Shown here: positions 46,942 to 55,783 of the stretch, piece after piece | How the letters are laid out: each line of letters opens with the position of its first letter | Position numbering within the stretch: the stretch's first letter is position 1 | Assembly (NCBI RefSeq): GCF_014206975.1 | Contig: NZ_JACHOU010000003.1 | Coordinates: 578,900 to 642,899, forward strand | Source: Aminobacter aganoensis | GTDB taxonomy: Bacteria > Pseudomonadota > Alphaproteobacteria > Rhizobiales > Rhizobiaceae | Direction: 5' to 3' | Length of the DNA stretch: 64,000 bases | Position numbers and translations under genes: made by a program | The notes under the pieces: model-generated | Told to the model about the DNA's origin: nothing | Seen by the model: the letters and a program-made list of their open reading frames with translations, nothing else | Database searches by the model: none

Positions 46942-48768
46942 ATGTCGGGACCGCAAGTCGCCATTGATCTCGGTCGTATCGAGCGCAACGCCCGCGCCGT
47001 CGTGGAGCGCAGCGCGCAATCCGGCATCAAGGTGTTCGGCGTCACCAAGGGCAGCTGCGGCATGCCGCAGGTGGCACGCGCCATGCTGCGCGGCGGTGTG
47101 TCGGGGCTCGCCGAATCGCGTTTCGAGAACATCCGCCGGCTGCGCGAAAGCGGCATCGGCTGCCCGATCATGCTGCTGCGCAGCCCGCCGATCTCGCGTG
47201 TCGAGGAGGTGGTGCGCACCGTCGACATCAGCCTGCAGTCGGAGCTGGAGATCATCCGCGAGATCTCGCGCATCGCCCAGCGCGTCGGCCGCGTCCACGA
47301 CATCATGCTGATGGTCGATCTCGGCGACCTGCGCGAAGGCATCTGGCCGAACGACCTTTTGCCGACAGTCGAGCGCGTGCTCGAATTGCCCGGCGTGCGC
47401 ATCGCCGGCCTGGGCACCAACCTGACCTGCTTCGGCGCCATCATGCCGAGCGAGGAGAACCTGAGCCAACTCGTCGCCCATGCCTACAAGGTCGAGCGGC
47501 TGGCCGGCATCAGCCTCGATTGGGTGTCGGGCGGCAACTCGTCGTCGTTGCCGCTCCTGCTCGAAGGCAGGATGCCTGTCGGCATCAACAACCTGCGCAT
47601 CGGCGAGGCGATCCTGCAGGGAGGTTACGAGACCTTCCGCGACGAACCGTGGCGGGAGCTGGAGTTCAATGCTTTCAGGCTCACCGGTGACCTGATCGAG
47701 GTCAAGGTCAAGCCGTCCCTGCCGATCGGCGAATCCGGCTACGACGCCTTCGGCAACCAGCCGGTCTTCGTCGACGAGGGCGATAGGCTGCGCGGAATCG
47801 CCAATATCGGCCGCGAGGACACGATGATCGAGGGGCTGGTGCCGATCCATCCCGGCGTGCGCGTGCTTGGCGCCTCGAGCGACCATCTGGTGCTCGACAT
47901 CACCGACGCCGAGCCGCAGCTCTCCGTCGGCGACCGCGTCAGCTTCCACATGAACTACGGTGCGTTGCTGACCGCGATGACCTCGGAATATGTCGAGAAG
48001 GCACCGATGCACGACATCGCCGATTTCACCGGCCGGCGCATGGTCTCGTTCATTGCCGAAGGTGCGGCCGGGCCGGTGCTGGCCAGGCACTCGGCCGGGG
48101 CACGGCTCGAGCAGATGCAATTCGATGTCGTCGAGATCGCCGACGCCAAGCACCCGCCGGCGGGTCTCGTCAGGCTGCACGCCGGCGCCGACAGGCATAT
48201 GGTGTCGAGGGCGCTGGAGGCTGCCGCCGAGGCGACGCATTCCCTGGGGCTGATCTGGATCGATTCCATCGCGGCCCTGATGCCCGAAGGTGAAGAAGGT
48301 GACGAAGCGCCGGAAAGCTCGGTGCTGGCCCGCGCGCTCGGCCTCGATCACAAGCCCGGGGCGCTGCAGCCGCAGCTTTCACCGGAGAATGTCGTGCTCG
48401 TCGGCCTGCGCGAGGCCGACCCCGCCGAGGTGCGCATCCTCAAGGATTCGCGGGTGACGGCCTTCACCATGGCCGAGATCGACGGCTCGGGCATGCGCGA
48501 GGTGATGCGCGAGGCGATCCGCATCGCCTCCGCCGGGACGACCGGTTTCCACGTCAGCTATTCGCCGTCGGCAACCGAAATCGCCGGATGGAGCGGCGGA
48601 TCGGGCGGCATGACCGTGCGCGAGACGCACCAGGCGATGGAGGCGATAGCGCTCTCCCGTGGCATGCTGTCGATGGATGTGTCGGGCCTCGGCCCGGATG
48701 TCGAGCCGCGTGTCGCCGCCGAAGCGGTCAACTTCGTGATGTCCGCCTTCGGCAAGCGCATTCTCTGA
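46942..48768 (+). CDS. amino-acid racemase fused to a degenerate arginase-like domain
   Basis: A 608-residue fusion. Residues 1 to about 350 are a fold-type III PLP racemase of the alanine/ornithine racemase (Orr) kind, with K36 in VFGVTKGSCGMPQVARAM and GLGTNLTCFGAIMP. Residues about 360-608 follow the ureohydrolase (arginase/agmatinase) pattern, including PENVVLVGLREADPAEV, GGMTVRETHQAMEAI and the closing AFGKRIL. The arginase metal ligands are gone: the D-A-H-x-D motif reads WIDSIAAL (439-446) and the S-x-D-x-D motif reads HVSYSPSA (537-544). The second half is probably regulatory or structural. Overlaps nothing; 6 nt from the convergent permease gene. Confidence 0.82.
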   Translation: MSGPQVAIDLGRIERNARAVVERSAQSGIKVFGVTKGSCGMPQVARAMLRGGVSGLAESRFENIRRLRESGIGCPIMLLRSPPISRVEEVVRTVDISLQSELEIIREISRIAQRVGRVHDIMLMVDLGDLREGIWPNDLLPTVERVLELPGVRIAGLGTNLTCFGAIMPSEENLSQLVAHAYKVERLAGISLDWVSGGNSSSLPLLLEGRMPVGINNLRIGEAILQGGYETFRDEPWRELEFNAFRLTGDLIEVKVKPSLPIGESGYDAFGNQPVFVDEGDRLRGIANIGREDTMIEGLVPIHPGVRVLGASSDHLVLDITDAEPQLSVGDRVSFHMNYGALLTAMTSEYVEKAPMHDIADFTGRRMVSFIAEGAAGPVLARHSAGARLEQMQFDVVEIADAKHPPAGLVRLHAGADRHMVSRALEAAAEATHSLGLIWIDSIAALMPEGEEGDEAPESSVLARALGLDHKPGALQPQLSPENVVLVGLREADPAEVRILKDSRVTAFTMAEIDGSGMREVMREAIRIASAGTTGFHVSYSPSATEIAGWSGGSGGMTVRETHQAMEAIALSRGMLSMDVSGLGPDVEPRVAAEAVNFVMSAFGKRIL

Positions 48769-48774
48769 ACCGCT

Positions 48775-49428
48775 CTAGCGCCGGCTCAGGCGCTGGCGGG
48801 ATTCGTAGAGATATTGCAAGGCGAGGATCACCGCTGCGATCAGCAGGTAGAACACCGACACCACCAGCAGCACCTCGATCGCCTTGTAGGTCTCCGAGAT
48901 GATGACTGTCGATGCCGCCGTCAGCTCGTCGATGGCGACGAGGCTGGCGAGCGAGCTGCCCTTGACCATCTGGATGGCGTTGGAAAACAGCGACGGCGCG
49001 GCCAACCTGTAGGCCTGCGGGATCATCACCTTCCAGTAGGTGGCGACCGGCCTGAGGCCGAGCGCCTTGGCGGCGTCGAATTGGCCGTTGGGGATGCTTT
49101 CGAAACCGGAGCGCAGGAATTCGAGATTGTAGGCTGTCGAGGCGAAGATCAGGCCGATCAGCGCAGACGGCACTGGCTCGAGATAGATGCCGAGGCGGGG
49201 CAGGCCGTAATAGAGCGCAAACAGCAGTGCGAGCACGGGCGCTGCGCGGGCAAAGAAGCTGTAGCCGATGATGGCGCGGCGAAACACGCCATTCGGCCGT
49301 TGCATGTAGATGGCCAGCGGCAGCGCAAGCACGTTCGACACGATGATGACGATCACCGAGATGAGCAGCGTCATCACCAGCCCGTCGAGCAACATCTGCT
49401 GGTAGGCAGGATCGAAAAGGACGTTCAT
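48775..49428 (-). CDS. amino-acid ABC transporter permease (HisM type)
   Basis: A 217-residue inner-membrane permease of the polar amino-acid class. Five hydrophobic helices are visible. The EAA coupling loop is FDAAKALGLRPVATYWKVMI, with FARAAPVLALLFALYYGLP earlier in the protein. The start overlaps the stop of the upstream permease (ATGA), so the two are coupled. With its neighbours it forms a heterodimeric channel plus binding protein, but no ATPase gene is present. Confidence 0.92.
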   Translation of the reverse strand: MNVLFDPAYQQMLLDGLVMTLLISVIVIIVSNVLALPLAIYMQRPNGVFRRAIIGYSFFARAAPVLALLFALYYGLPRLGIYLEPVPSALIGLIFASTAYNLEFLRSGFESIPNGQFDAAKALGLRPVATYWKVMIPQAYRLAAPSLFSNAIQMVKGSSLASLVAIDELTAASTVIISETYKAIEVLLVVSVFYLLIAAVILALQYLYESRQRLSRR

Positions 49429-50069
49429 CGCGCCATCGCCTGTTTCGGCTTGCGCTCGTTGAAGACGAGCAGTGGCGTGACGATCAGGATGTAGAGGCCG
49501 ACGGCGAGCGTCAGGAAGGTGAAAGGCGCGTTGGTGGCGGCGATGCCCTGCTTGGTGACGTAGAGGATTTCGCTGACCGACACGGCGGAAGCGATCGACA
49601 TGCGCTTGACCGTGCCGATGGCGTAGGTGATCCAGCCCTTGCGCGCCAGGGGCAGCACCTGCGGCACCAGCACGCGCAGGAACACGATCCGTTTCGGCAG
49701 GCCGAGCGCAAGGCCGGCTTCATATTGGCCGAAGGCGATCGCCTTCAGCGCGCCCTTGAACACCTGGTAGTCGAAGGCGATGCCGACCAGCGTGAAGGCG
49801 ATGATGGTCGAGCCGATGGGTCCGAAATCGATGCCGACCTGCGGCCCGCCGAAGAAGAACAGGAACAGCACGACGAGTTCCGGCACCGAGCGGAAGAAGG
49901 CGCTGAACGCCTCGATGCCGCCCCGGAGCCAGGACTTTTCGCGGCCGTAATGGATGAGCGACAGCAGCAGGCCAAGGACTGCCGACAGGGTGAAGACCAC
50001 CGCCGACAGCCCAATCGTAAGGGCCGCAGCAACCAACAGCCGCGGCAGCCAGGCAAATGCGATTTCCAT
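49425..50069 (-). CDS. amino-acid ABC transporter permease (HisQ type)
   Basis: A 214-residue permease with five predicted helices. The motifs are SAFFRSVPELVVLFLFFFGG and the EAA loop QYEAGLALGLPKRIVFLRVL. It is the partner of the 217-residue permease encoded immediately downstream, overlapping by 4 nt. The binding-protein gene lies 27 nt upstream in the same direction, so the three form one transcript. Confidence 0.92.
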   Translation of the reverse strand: MEIAFAWLPRLLVAAALTIGLSAVVFTLSAVLGLLLSLIHYGREKSWLRGGIEAFSAFFRSVPELVVLFLFFFGGPQVGIDFGPIGSTIIAFTLVGIAFDYQVFKGALKAIAFGQYEAGLALGLPKRIVFLRVLVPQVLPLARKGWITYAIGTVKRMSIASAVSVSEILYVTKQGIAATNAPFTFLTLAVGLYILIVTPLLVFNERKPKQAMAR

Positions 50070-50096
50070 GTCCGGCCGCCCCTCCAGGAACGCTGG

Positions 50097-50900
50097 TTAT
50101 TGCGCCTTCGACCAGTCGATCGACGCGCCGAACCACTTGTCGGCCAGGCCCTTCAGCGTGCCGTCCTTGCGCCAGGTCTCGAACTGGGCGTCGATGGCGT
50201 CGGCCAGCGGCTTGTTCTTGTTGCTGACGGCGACGCTCTGGGTGACGGTCGAGAGCAGGTCGTCGAGGGTAACGGTGCCGGTCAGCTTGCCCGACTTGGC
50301 GAGATATTTCGGCCCGAGGAAGTCGTGCGCGGCGAAGTCGATGCGGCGGTTCTCCAGGTCGAGGAACAGTTCCGTCGCACCGGGATATTCGCGGCTCTTG
50401 GTGACGCAGTCGGCCGGCAGCTTTTCCTTGGCGACCTTCTGGAAGGCACCGCCGCGCACTGCACCCATGGTCTTGCCGCAGACATCCTTCCAACTGGCGA
50501 TGTCGGCGTCGGCCTCGCGGCGCGTGACGGCAGCGCCATTGACGATATAGGGCGACAGCAGGAAGAAGTCCTTCGACGCCAGGCGCTCCGGCGTGCGGGT
50601 GACGCCCGAGGCGATCAGGTCGAAGCGGCCTGCGGTGAGGCCCGGCAAAAGGCCGGCGAAGTCGAGCTTCTCGAATTTGGCGGTGAGGCCGAGCTGCTTG
50701 GCGACGAGGTTGACGACGTCGATGTCGAAGCCTTCGAGCTCGCCCGCGGCGTTGGTCATGCTGAAGGGCGGGGCCGAACCGGACGTGCCGACCGTGATGG
50801 TGTCGGCTGTCACGAGGGCGGCCTTGTAGTCCTGCGCGCTTGCCGCGCTCACGCCGAAGACCGCAATGAGGCCCAGCAGGGCTGTCCGCACAATTCCCAT
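50097..50900 (-). CDS. amino-acid ABC transporter substrate-binding protein
   Basis: A 267-residue family 3 binding protein. The ATG at 50900 has AAGGAG 5 nt upstream; the signal peptide ends near VSAASAQ. Ligand-binding blocks are VGTSGSAPPFSMTNAAGELE, GFDIDVVNLVAKQLG and FDLIASGVTRTPERLASKDF. It is the first gene of the transporter operon with the two permeases. Its proximity to the racemase and dehydrogenase pair suggests a shared amino-acid substrate. The ATPase must be supplied from elsewhere. Confidence 0.9.
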   Translation of the reverse strand: MGIVRTALLGLIAVFGVSAASAQDYKAALVTADTITVGTSGSAPPFSMTNAAGELEGFDIDVVNLVAKQLGLTAKFEKLDFAGLLPGLTAGRFDLIASGVTRTPERLASKDFFLLSPYIVNGAAVTRREADADIASWKDVCGKTMGAVRGGAFQKVAKEKLPADCVTKSREYPGATELFLDLENRRIDFAAHDFLGPKYLAKSGKLTGTVTLDDLLSTVTQSVAVSNKNKPLADAIDAQFETWRKDGTLKGLADKWFGASIDWSKAQ

Positions 50901-51054
50901 GATCACTCCTTGAATGGGCTGCTTGAAAACTGAATGTTTGGGTTATATCGCAAATTGCTAAAGCCACCAAGGACGGCAACCGCTTTGGATACAATAGTTT
51001 CTGGAGAAAATGATTCTCAAGAACGGCCGTTCCGAAAGTTCGAGGTTTTGTGGA

Positions 51055-51969
51055 ATGGAACTGAGGTTCAAGCTTAACTACCTGTTTCAAGGGCAGAATT
51101 CGCCGTTCCTGCACGCCGTTGACGCCGGCTACTTCGGCGATCACGGCCTCTCCTGCACCTTCGTCGAGGGCTTCAGCTCGTCGCTGGTGACGCGCGCCTT
51201 GGCGGGCAGTGAGGCAGATATTGGATTCGGTGATGTATCCTCGGTGTTCGAGCGCGCGCTGCGCGCCGGCGAGACCGAGATTTCCTGTCTTGTGCCGATC
51301 TACGAGCACACGCCCTGCTGTCTCGGCTACATCTCCGACGGCAAGTGCCTGACGCTGGCCGATGTCCCGGGCAGCACCTTGTGCGGCCCGAATGGCGACA
51401 CCTCGGCGCGGCTGCTGCCGCTGCTGCTCAAGCGCAACGGCTTTGCCCCCGACAGCTACACCTATCTCGGCGTCCAGCCCGAGGAGCGCGACCGGCTGGT
51501 GGCGTCACGTTCGGTGCTTGCCGCGACCTGTTTCGACGCGACGCTGAAGTTTGCCATGCAGATGCGCGGCTACGACGCCAGCGCGCTCGACTTCCTCTAC
51601 TTCGCCGACAACGGGCTCGACACTTATTCGGGCGCGCTGGTGGCGCTGAATTCGGTGCTGGAGCAGGAGCCGAACCTCGCCGGCAAGCTCCAGACGATCA
51701 CGCGCCAGGCCTGGCGCGATTGCCTCGCCAATCCGCAACTCGGCGTCGAGGCTGTGATCCGGCGTTCGCCCGACATGGACCCCGACATCGTGCGCAACCA
51801 ACTGAGCTGGATCTTGCAACGCCAGGTGTTCCCGACTGGCGATCGGCCAATGACGTTCGAGCTCGACGGCACCAAGATGGCCGACACGCTCGAATGCGCC
51901 ACCTACACCGTCGGCACCGAAGCCAAGCGCAGCGCAGACGGGCTGGCGGCCGAGATCTGCCGGAACTAG
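51055..51969 (+). CDS. NMT1/THI5-like ABC substrate-binding protein without signal peptide
   Basis: A 304-residue protein (ATG 51055, GAGG 9 nt upstream; ATG 51010 would add 15 residues). It has the NMT1/SsuA-type two-lobe pattern: [14 protein letters not shown] opening ([20 protein letters not shown]), [28 protein letters not shown], then [20 protein letters not shown]. Usually such proteins are exported, but no signal peptide is visible with either start. It may be a cytoplasmic sensor or use another export route. The ligand class is thiamine-precursor, nitrate or sulfonate-like; nothing adjacent resolves it. Confidence 0.75.
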   Translation: MELRFKLNYLFQGQNSPFLHAVDAGYFGDHGLSCTFVEGFSSSLVTRALAGSEADIGFGDVSSVFERALRAGETEISCLVPIYEHTPCCLGYISDGKCLTLADVPGSTLCGPNGDTSARLLPLLLKRNGFAPDSYTYLGVQPEERDRLVASRSVLAATCFDATLKFAMQMRGYDASALDFLYFADNGLDTYSGALVALNSVLEQEPNLAGKLQTITRQAWRDCLANPQLGVEAVIRRSPDMDPDIVRNQLSWILQRQVFPTGDRPMTFELDGTKMADTLECATYTVGTEAKRSADGLAAEICRN

Positions 51970-52457
51970 CCCGTCTGGAAATCGCCTGGCTGCGGCGGGG
52001 CAATCGGCGTGAACAGGCTGCGATCGGGCTTGATGTCGATCAGCGGCGTGCCGTCGAGGCAGTCCATGCCGCGAACCGAGAGAACGTTGCCCTCGGCGCC
52101 GACCAACTCGACGATCTGGGTGCCGATCGGATTGGGGCGGACGGGCGAGCGCAGCGAGAAGGTGCCGCGCGCGGTGCCGTCATTGGCGGGGCTCTGCTGC
52201 ACCAGGTCGCGCCGCGACAGATGCAGCCAGTACAGCACTTCGAGCCGGGCAAACTGTGTGATGCCTTCGAGCGCCGCCACCCATGGCTCGAAAATCTCGA
52301 TGTGACAGACCGGGCCGTCGGCGCGGCCCTGGCGCGGGGTCAAAAGGCGCGAGTCCCACGGCGTGCGGATTCGGCCGATGAAATAGACCCCGGCGTCGTG
52401 CTGGGTCGGTAGCGCGACGGCGCTTTCGCCGTCGCGGATCTCGTTTTCTCGGACCAC
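51966..52457 (-). CDS. trmO: tRNA m6t6A37 methyltransferase TrmO (TsaA/YaeB family)
   Basis: A 163-residue TsaA-like beta-barrel protein from a GTG start. Family motifs are [55 protein letters not shown] and [15 protein letters not shown]. TrmO N6-methylates t6A37 in threonine tRNAs using SAM. Here it is the last gene of the presumed molybdate transporter operon, starting just after the Mop stop. The same family is also found repeatedly beside Mo genes, so a Mo-related role for this copy is possible. Confidence 0.85.
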   Translation of the reverse strand: MVRENEIRDGESAVALPTQHDAGVYFIGRIRTPWDSRLLTPRQGRADGPVCHIEIFEPWVAALEGITQFARLEVLYWLHLSRRDLVQQSPANDGTARGTFSLRSPVRPNPIGTQIVELVGAEGNVLSVRGMDCLDGTPLIDIKPDRSLFTPIAPPQPGDFQTG

Positions 52458-52459
52458 GC

Positions 52460-52666
52460 TCAGTCGACCCCGACCATGACGTCGGATGCCTTGATGATCG
52501 CATGGGCGTTCTTGCCCACGGCGAGCTTCAGTTCGTCGACCGCCTCATTGGTGATCGAGGCGGTGATGACCGCGCCGCCGATGTCGATGCGGACATGCGA
52601 GGTGGTCGCGCCCTTGGTCACCTCGACGATCTTTCCCTTGATCTGGTTGCGGGCACTAAGCTTCAT
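52460..52666 (-). CDS. molybdopterin/molybdate-binding Mop (TOBE) protein
   Basis: A 68-residue single Mop domain: [64 protein letters not shown]. Mop proteins form hexamers that bind molybdate or tungstate in the cytoplasm. The ATG at 52666 has AAAGGA upstream and overlaps the ATPase stop (ATGA). Its presence inside the operon is the main gene-level evidence that the transporter carries molybdate or tungstate. Confidence 0.93.
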   Translation of the reverse strand: MKLSARNQIKGKIVEVTKGATTSHVRIDIGGAVITASITNEAVDELKLAVGKNAHAIIKASDVMVGVD

Positions 52667-53451
52667 GGTGCGTTCCTTTCGTTGAGGGTTGGCGTGCAGA
52701 CATGGCGTCCGGCCTGGTCGAGATAGGCCACTGCAACCTCGACGCCATAGAGGGCTTGCAGCGATTGCGGCGTCAGCACGTCGGCCGGTCTGCCGATCGC
52801 GACGAGCGCGCCGGCCTGCATCAGCGCGACGCGGCTGGCGCAGGCGAAGGCGTGGCTGGGGTCGTGGGTGGAGATGACCACGGCCATGCCGGAGGCGGCG
52901 AAGCTGGAGATGCGGCTCAGCACGCGCGCCTGGTTGCCGAAATCGAGACTGGCCGTCGGCTCGTCCATGACGATCAATTCGGGCTCCTGGGCGAGCGCAC
53001 GCGCAATCAGCGTCATCTGCTTCTCGCCGCCGGAGATGTCGGTGAAGGGGCGGGTGGCGAGATGGCCGATGCCGAGTGCGGCGAGCGCTTCCTGCGTGAT
53101 CGCCCGGTCGGCCATCGTCGGCGAGGCGAAGGTGTCGATACGGCTGGCGCGGCCCATCAGGACCACGTCGAACACCGAAAACGGGAAATAGGCGCCTGTC
53201 GCTTGTGGCACATAGGCTACGTGGCGCGCGAACTGTGACCGGGAGAAGTCCGCGATGTCCTTGCCGTTGAGCTCCAGACGTCCGCCCTGGCGCGGCAACA
53301 GGCCGAGCAGGGTCTTGAACAGGGTGGTCTTGCCGCAGCCATTGGGGCCGAGCAGGCACAGCACCTCGCCACGATCGACCGACAGGGTGACGCCCTGGCC
53401 GACTTTGATGCGGCCATAGCCGAATGCGAGATCGGTTGCCTGAAGCATCAT
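52663..53451 (-). CDS. ABC transporter ATP-binding protein (MolC/FecE type)
   Basis: A 262-residue ATPase. Walker A is GPNGCGKTT (residues 35-43), the signature DISGGEKQM, Walker B ELIVMDEPT, and the switch histidine STHDPSHAF. The start ATG at 53451 overlaps the permease stop (ATGA). It is of the FecE/BtuD clade that partners FecCD-like permeases, as in the MolBC system of Haemophilus, rather than the ModC clade (no C-terminal TOBE domain; that function is supplied by the separate Mop gene downstream). Confidence 0.92.
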   Translation of the reverse strand: MMLQATDLAFGYGRIKVGQGVTLSVDRGEVLCLLGPNGCGKTTLFKTLLGLLPRQGGRLELNGKDIADFSRSQFARHVAYVPQATGAYFPFSVFDVVLMGRASRIDTFASPTMADRAITQEALAALGIGHLATRPFTDISGGEKQMTLIARALAQEPELIVMDEPTASLDFGNQARVLSRISSFAASGMAVVISTHDPSHAFACASRVALMQAGALVAIGRPADVLTPQSLQALYGVEVAVAYLDQAGRHVCTPTLNERNAP

Positions 53452-54479
53452 TGCCAGCCTCGCCGGGTCGTCAGGAGCAGATAGAGGAAGAACGGTGCGC
53501 CGAGGGCGGCGGTCAGGATGCCGAGCGGCACCTCGATGGCGGCGATGCTGCGGGCAAGGGTGTCGACGCCGACCATATAGGCGGCGCCGATCAGCATCGA
53601 GGCGGGCAGCAGGCGCGAGAAATCGGGGCCGACGAACATGCGCGCGACATGGGGCACGAGCAGGCCGATCCAGCCGACGATGCCCGAGATCGATACTGCG
53701 GCGGCGGTCATCAGCGTGGCGGCTGCGACGATGACGACGCGGATGCCACGGGTCTCGACGCCGAGCGCGCGCGCTTCCTCGTCGTCGAGCGTCATCAGGT
53801 TCATGCGCCAGCGCAGCAGCACCATGGGCACCAGCGCTACGATCACGGCCGGAAGGATCGACCAAAGGTCGGCGCGGTTGATGCTGGCGAGGCTGCCGAG
53901 CAGCCAGAAGGTGATGGCCGGCAACTGGTTGTAGGGGTCGGCGAGCACCTTGAGCAGCGACACGCAGGCGCCGAGCAGGGCGCCGATGGCAACGCCCGCC
54001 AGCACCAGCACGAGAATCGGGTCGCGCTCGCGAACGATCGACCCGATGGCATAGACGAGTGCTACCGCCGCCAGCCCGCCGGCGAAGGCGAGACCCTGGA
54101 TGGCGAGCACCGACAGCGACAGGAAGATGCCGACGACGGCGCCGAAGCTGGCACCGGCCGAGACGCCGAGGATGTCGGGCGAGACAAGCGGATTGCGGAA
54201 CAGGCCCTGATAGACCGCGCCTGCCGTCGCCAGCGAGGCACCGACCAGGATGCCGGCGCCGACGCGCGGCAGGCGCACGTTCCAGATCACGGTCTCGATT
54301 GTCGGGGCGATGCCGCTTGCGCTGCCCGTGATCCTGGCTGCGATCACGGCGAGGATATCAGACGGCGTCACCGGATATTTGCCGGTCAGGATCGCCAGGA
54401 GGATGGCGGCGACGAGCAGCACCGCCAGCACACCGAGGGCGATCGGCCCGGCGCGCTGGGCAAGATGGTGACGCTGCAA
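53448..54479 (-). CDS. FecCD-type ABC transporter permease (MolB-like)
   Basis: A 343-residue permease with about ten helices. The start is TTG 54479, because GGAGG lies 8 nt upstream (54488-54492) and the gene then no longer overlaps the binding-protein gene; the ATG at 54563 has no ribosome site. Family motifs are VIWNVRLPRVGAGILVGASL, GLFRNPLVSPDILGVSAGA, SISGIVGWIGLLVPHVARM and LARSIAAIEVPLGILTAALG. These permeases move siderophores, B12, haem or, in MolB, molybdate. Operon content and ModE-like sites favour molybdate or tungstate. Confidence 0.88.
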   Translation of the reverse strand: MQRHHLAQRAGPIALGVLAVLLVAAILLAILTGKYPVTPSDILAVIAARITGSASGIAPTIETVIWNVRLPRVGAGILVGASLATAGAVYQGLFRNPLVSPDILGVSAGASFGAVVGIFLSLSVLAIQGLAFAGGLAAVALVYAIGSIVRERDPILVLVLAGVAIGALLGACVSLLKVLADPYNQLPAITFWLLGSLASINRADLWSILPAVIVALVPMVLLRWRMNLMTLDDEEARALGVETRGIRVVIVAAATLMTAAAVSISGIVGWIGLLVPHVARMFVGPDFSRLLPASMLIGAAYMVGVDTLARSIAAIEVPLGILTAALGAPFFLYLLLTTRRGWQ

Positions 54480-54487
54480 GCGATCGG

Positions 54488-54492
54488 CCTCC
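54488..54492 (-). promoter_or_regulatory. ribosome binding site fixing a TTG start at 54479
   Basis: GGAGG on the minus strand, 8 nt before TTG 54479 of the permease. It lies 10 nt downstream of the stop region of the binding-protein gene. Confidence 0.65.
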
Positions 54493-54501
54493 GCCCGAAG
54501 C

Positions 54502-55554
54502 TCAGGGCTTCGGGCCGGTGTCGGCAAGCAGCTTGGCGAGTTGTTCGTCGGTGAGATCGACATGATAGAACAGCTTGTAGAAGTCGCGGGTCTCGGCCTT
54601 CAGGTCGATCTCGGCCTTGCCGGGGTAGAGTGCCGAGGTGAGCCAGGAAACGCCGATGGCGCGGTTGACGCCGGGAGGCGCGTCGAACCAGCCGAAGGGC
54701 AAAGCGGGCGCGCGGAAAACACGACCATCCTTCACCGCCTTGATGCCGGCCCATGACGGGTCGGACAGAACCGACTTCTGGAACTTCGGGCTGAGCGTCA
54801 GGATGACGTCGGGGTTCCACGACAGGATCTGTTCGAGCGAGACATTGGCGAGCGAGCCCTTGCCGGCGGCGTCCGCAACGTTGCTGGCGCCGACGGCGGA
54901 CAGCACCTCCATGTTGATCGAACCGGCGAGCCCAGTCTCAAGCCCCTCGGGGCCACGGCCGTAATAGACGCGTGGACGCTGGTCGGCCGGCACTTCCGAC
55001 ACGACCTTGTCGAGCCGCTGCATCGCGGCCTCGGTGTATGCGGCGAGCTTTTCCGCCTGTTCCTTTTCACCCAGCAGTTCGCCGATCTCGCGCAGAGATT
55101 TCGGCGTGTTGGCGAAGGTGCCGTCGATCAGCACGTAAGGGACGCCGGTCTGCTCCTGCACCTTGTCGGCGAGCGAGGCATAGGTCGGGTTCACCGTGCC
55201 GACATCGAGGATGATGTCGGGCTTCATCGCCAGCACGGCTTCCATGTTGGCGGTGTCGCCCTTGCCGGTCAGGCGGCCGTGGACGGGCAGGTCGCGATAG
55301 GGGGCTGCGATGAATGCCTTCTCGTCATCCTTGAACTCGCGCACCCAGCCGACCATGCGCTCGGGCGCGACTGAATAGAGCAGCACCGAGGCGGGCGGGC
55401 CGGCAGCCATGACGCGGCTGATCTTCTCAGGCAGCGCCACCTTGCGGCCGGCGGCGTCGGTGAAGATGCGCTCTTCGGCAGAGGCGAATGAGGCGCAGCC
55501 GACAAGGGCGGTGGCAGCGGCCAGGAGTGAAATCAAAAGGTTACGGCGTTTCAT
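54502..55554 (-). CDS. FecB-type substrate-binding protein (MolA-like)
   Basis: A 350-residue periplasmic binding protein of the class with two lobes joined by a long helix. The start ATG 55554 leads to MKRRNLLISLLAAATALVG and a signal peptide; a cysteine in VGCASF could also make it a lipoprotein. Blocks include FTDAAGRKVALPEKISRVMA, LAMKPDIILDVGTVNPTYAS and LEQILSWNPDVILTLSPKF. First gene of the operon, preceded by two ModE-like sites. It could instead bind iron chelates, as many relatives do, but no Fur-type box is evident. Confidence 0.88.
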   Translation of the reverse strand: MKRRNLLISLLAAATALVGCASFASAEERIFTDAAGRKVALPEKISRVMAAGPPASVLLYSVAPERMVGWVREFKDDEKAFIAAPYRDLPVHGRLTGKGDTANMEAVLAMKPDIILDVGTVNPTYASLADKVQEQTGVPYVLIDGTFANTPKSLREIGELLGEKEQAEKLAAYTEAAMQRLDKVVSEVPADQRPRVYYGRGPEGLETGLAGSINMEVLSAVGASNVADAAGKGSLANVSLEQILSWNPDVILTLSPKFQKSVLSDPSWAGIKAVKDGRVFRAPALPFGWFDAPPGVNRAIGVSWLTSALYPGKAEIDLKAETRDFYKLFYHVDLTDEQLAKLLADTGPKP

Positions 55555-55585
55555 GCTGTCGGTCTCAGCTGTGGTCACGGTCTCT

Positions 55586-55609
55586 GGATATATTCATGTA
55601 AATATAGCG
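55586..55609. promoter_or_regulatory. ModE-like operator, site 1
   Basis: GGATATAT and ATATAGCG are separated by 8 nt, close to the ModE half-sites CGNTATAT/ATATANCG (6 of 8 in one arm, 8 of 8 in the other). Centre 32 nt upstream of the binding-protein ATG's first possible start (GTG 55578 would overlap the promoter). Confidence 0.65.
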
Positions 55610-55620
55610 TTCGGGCGCAT

Positions 55621-55644
55621 TGTTATGTTCGTTGGAATATAACG
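55621..55644. promoter_or_regulatory. ModE-like operator, site 2
   Basis: TGTTATGT and ATATAACG separated by 8 nt; the right arm is a perfect ModE half-site. Its centre is 35 bp from that of site 1, so the two lie in tandem. Confidence 0.6.
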
Positions 55645-55783
55645 GTCAAGGGCTTTGTGCATGCGCCATGCGCTGTGCCAGTCGATCTCCGGGCCTTTGC
55701 CTTGACCCCGGCGCGTCGGTCGGAAAGGCTGGTGCGAAGAGTCGGTCGAGCCCCAGATGCAGTCGGGCCAAGGAGAGATTTCC

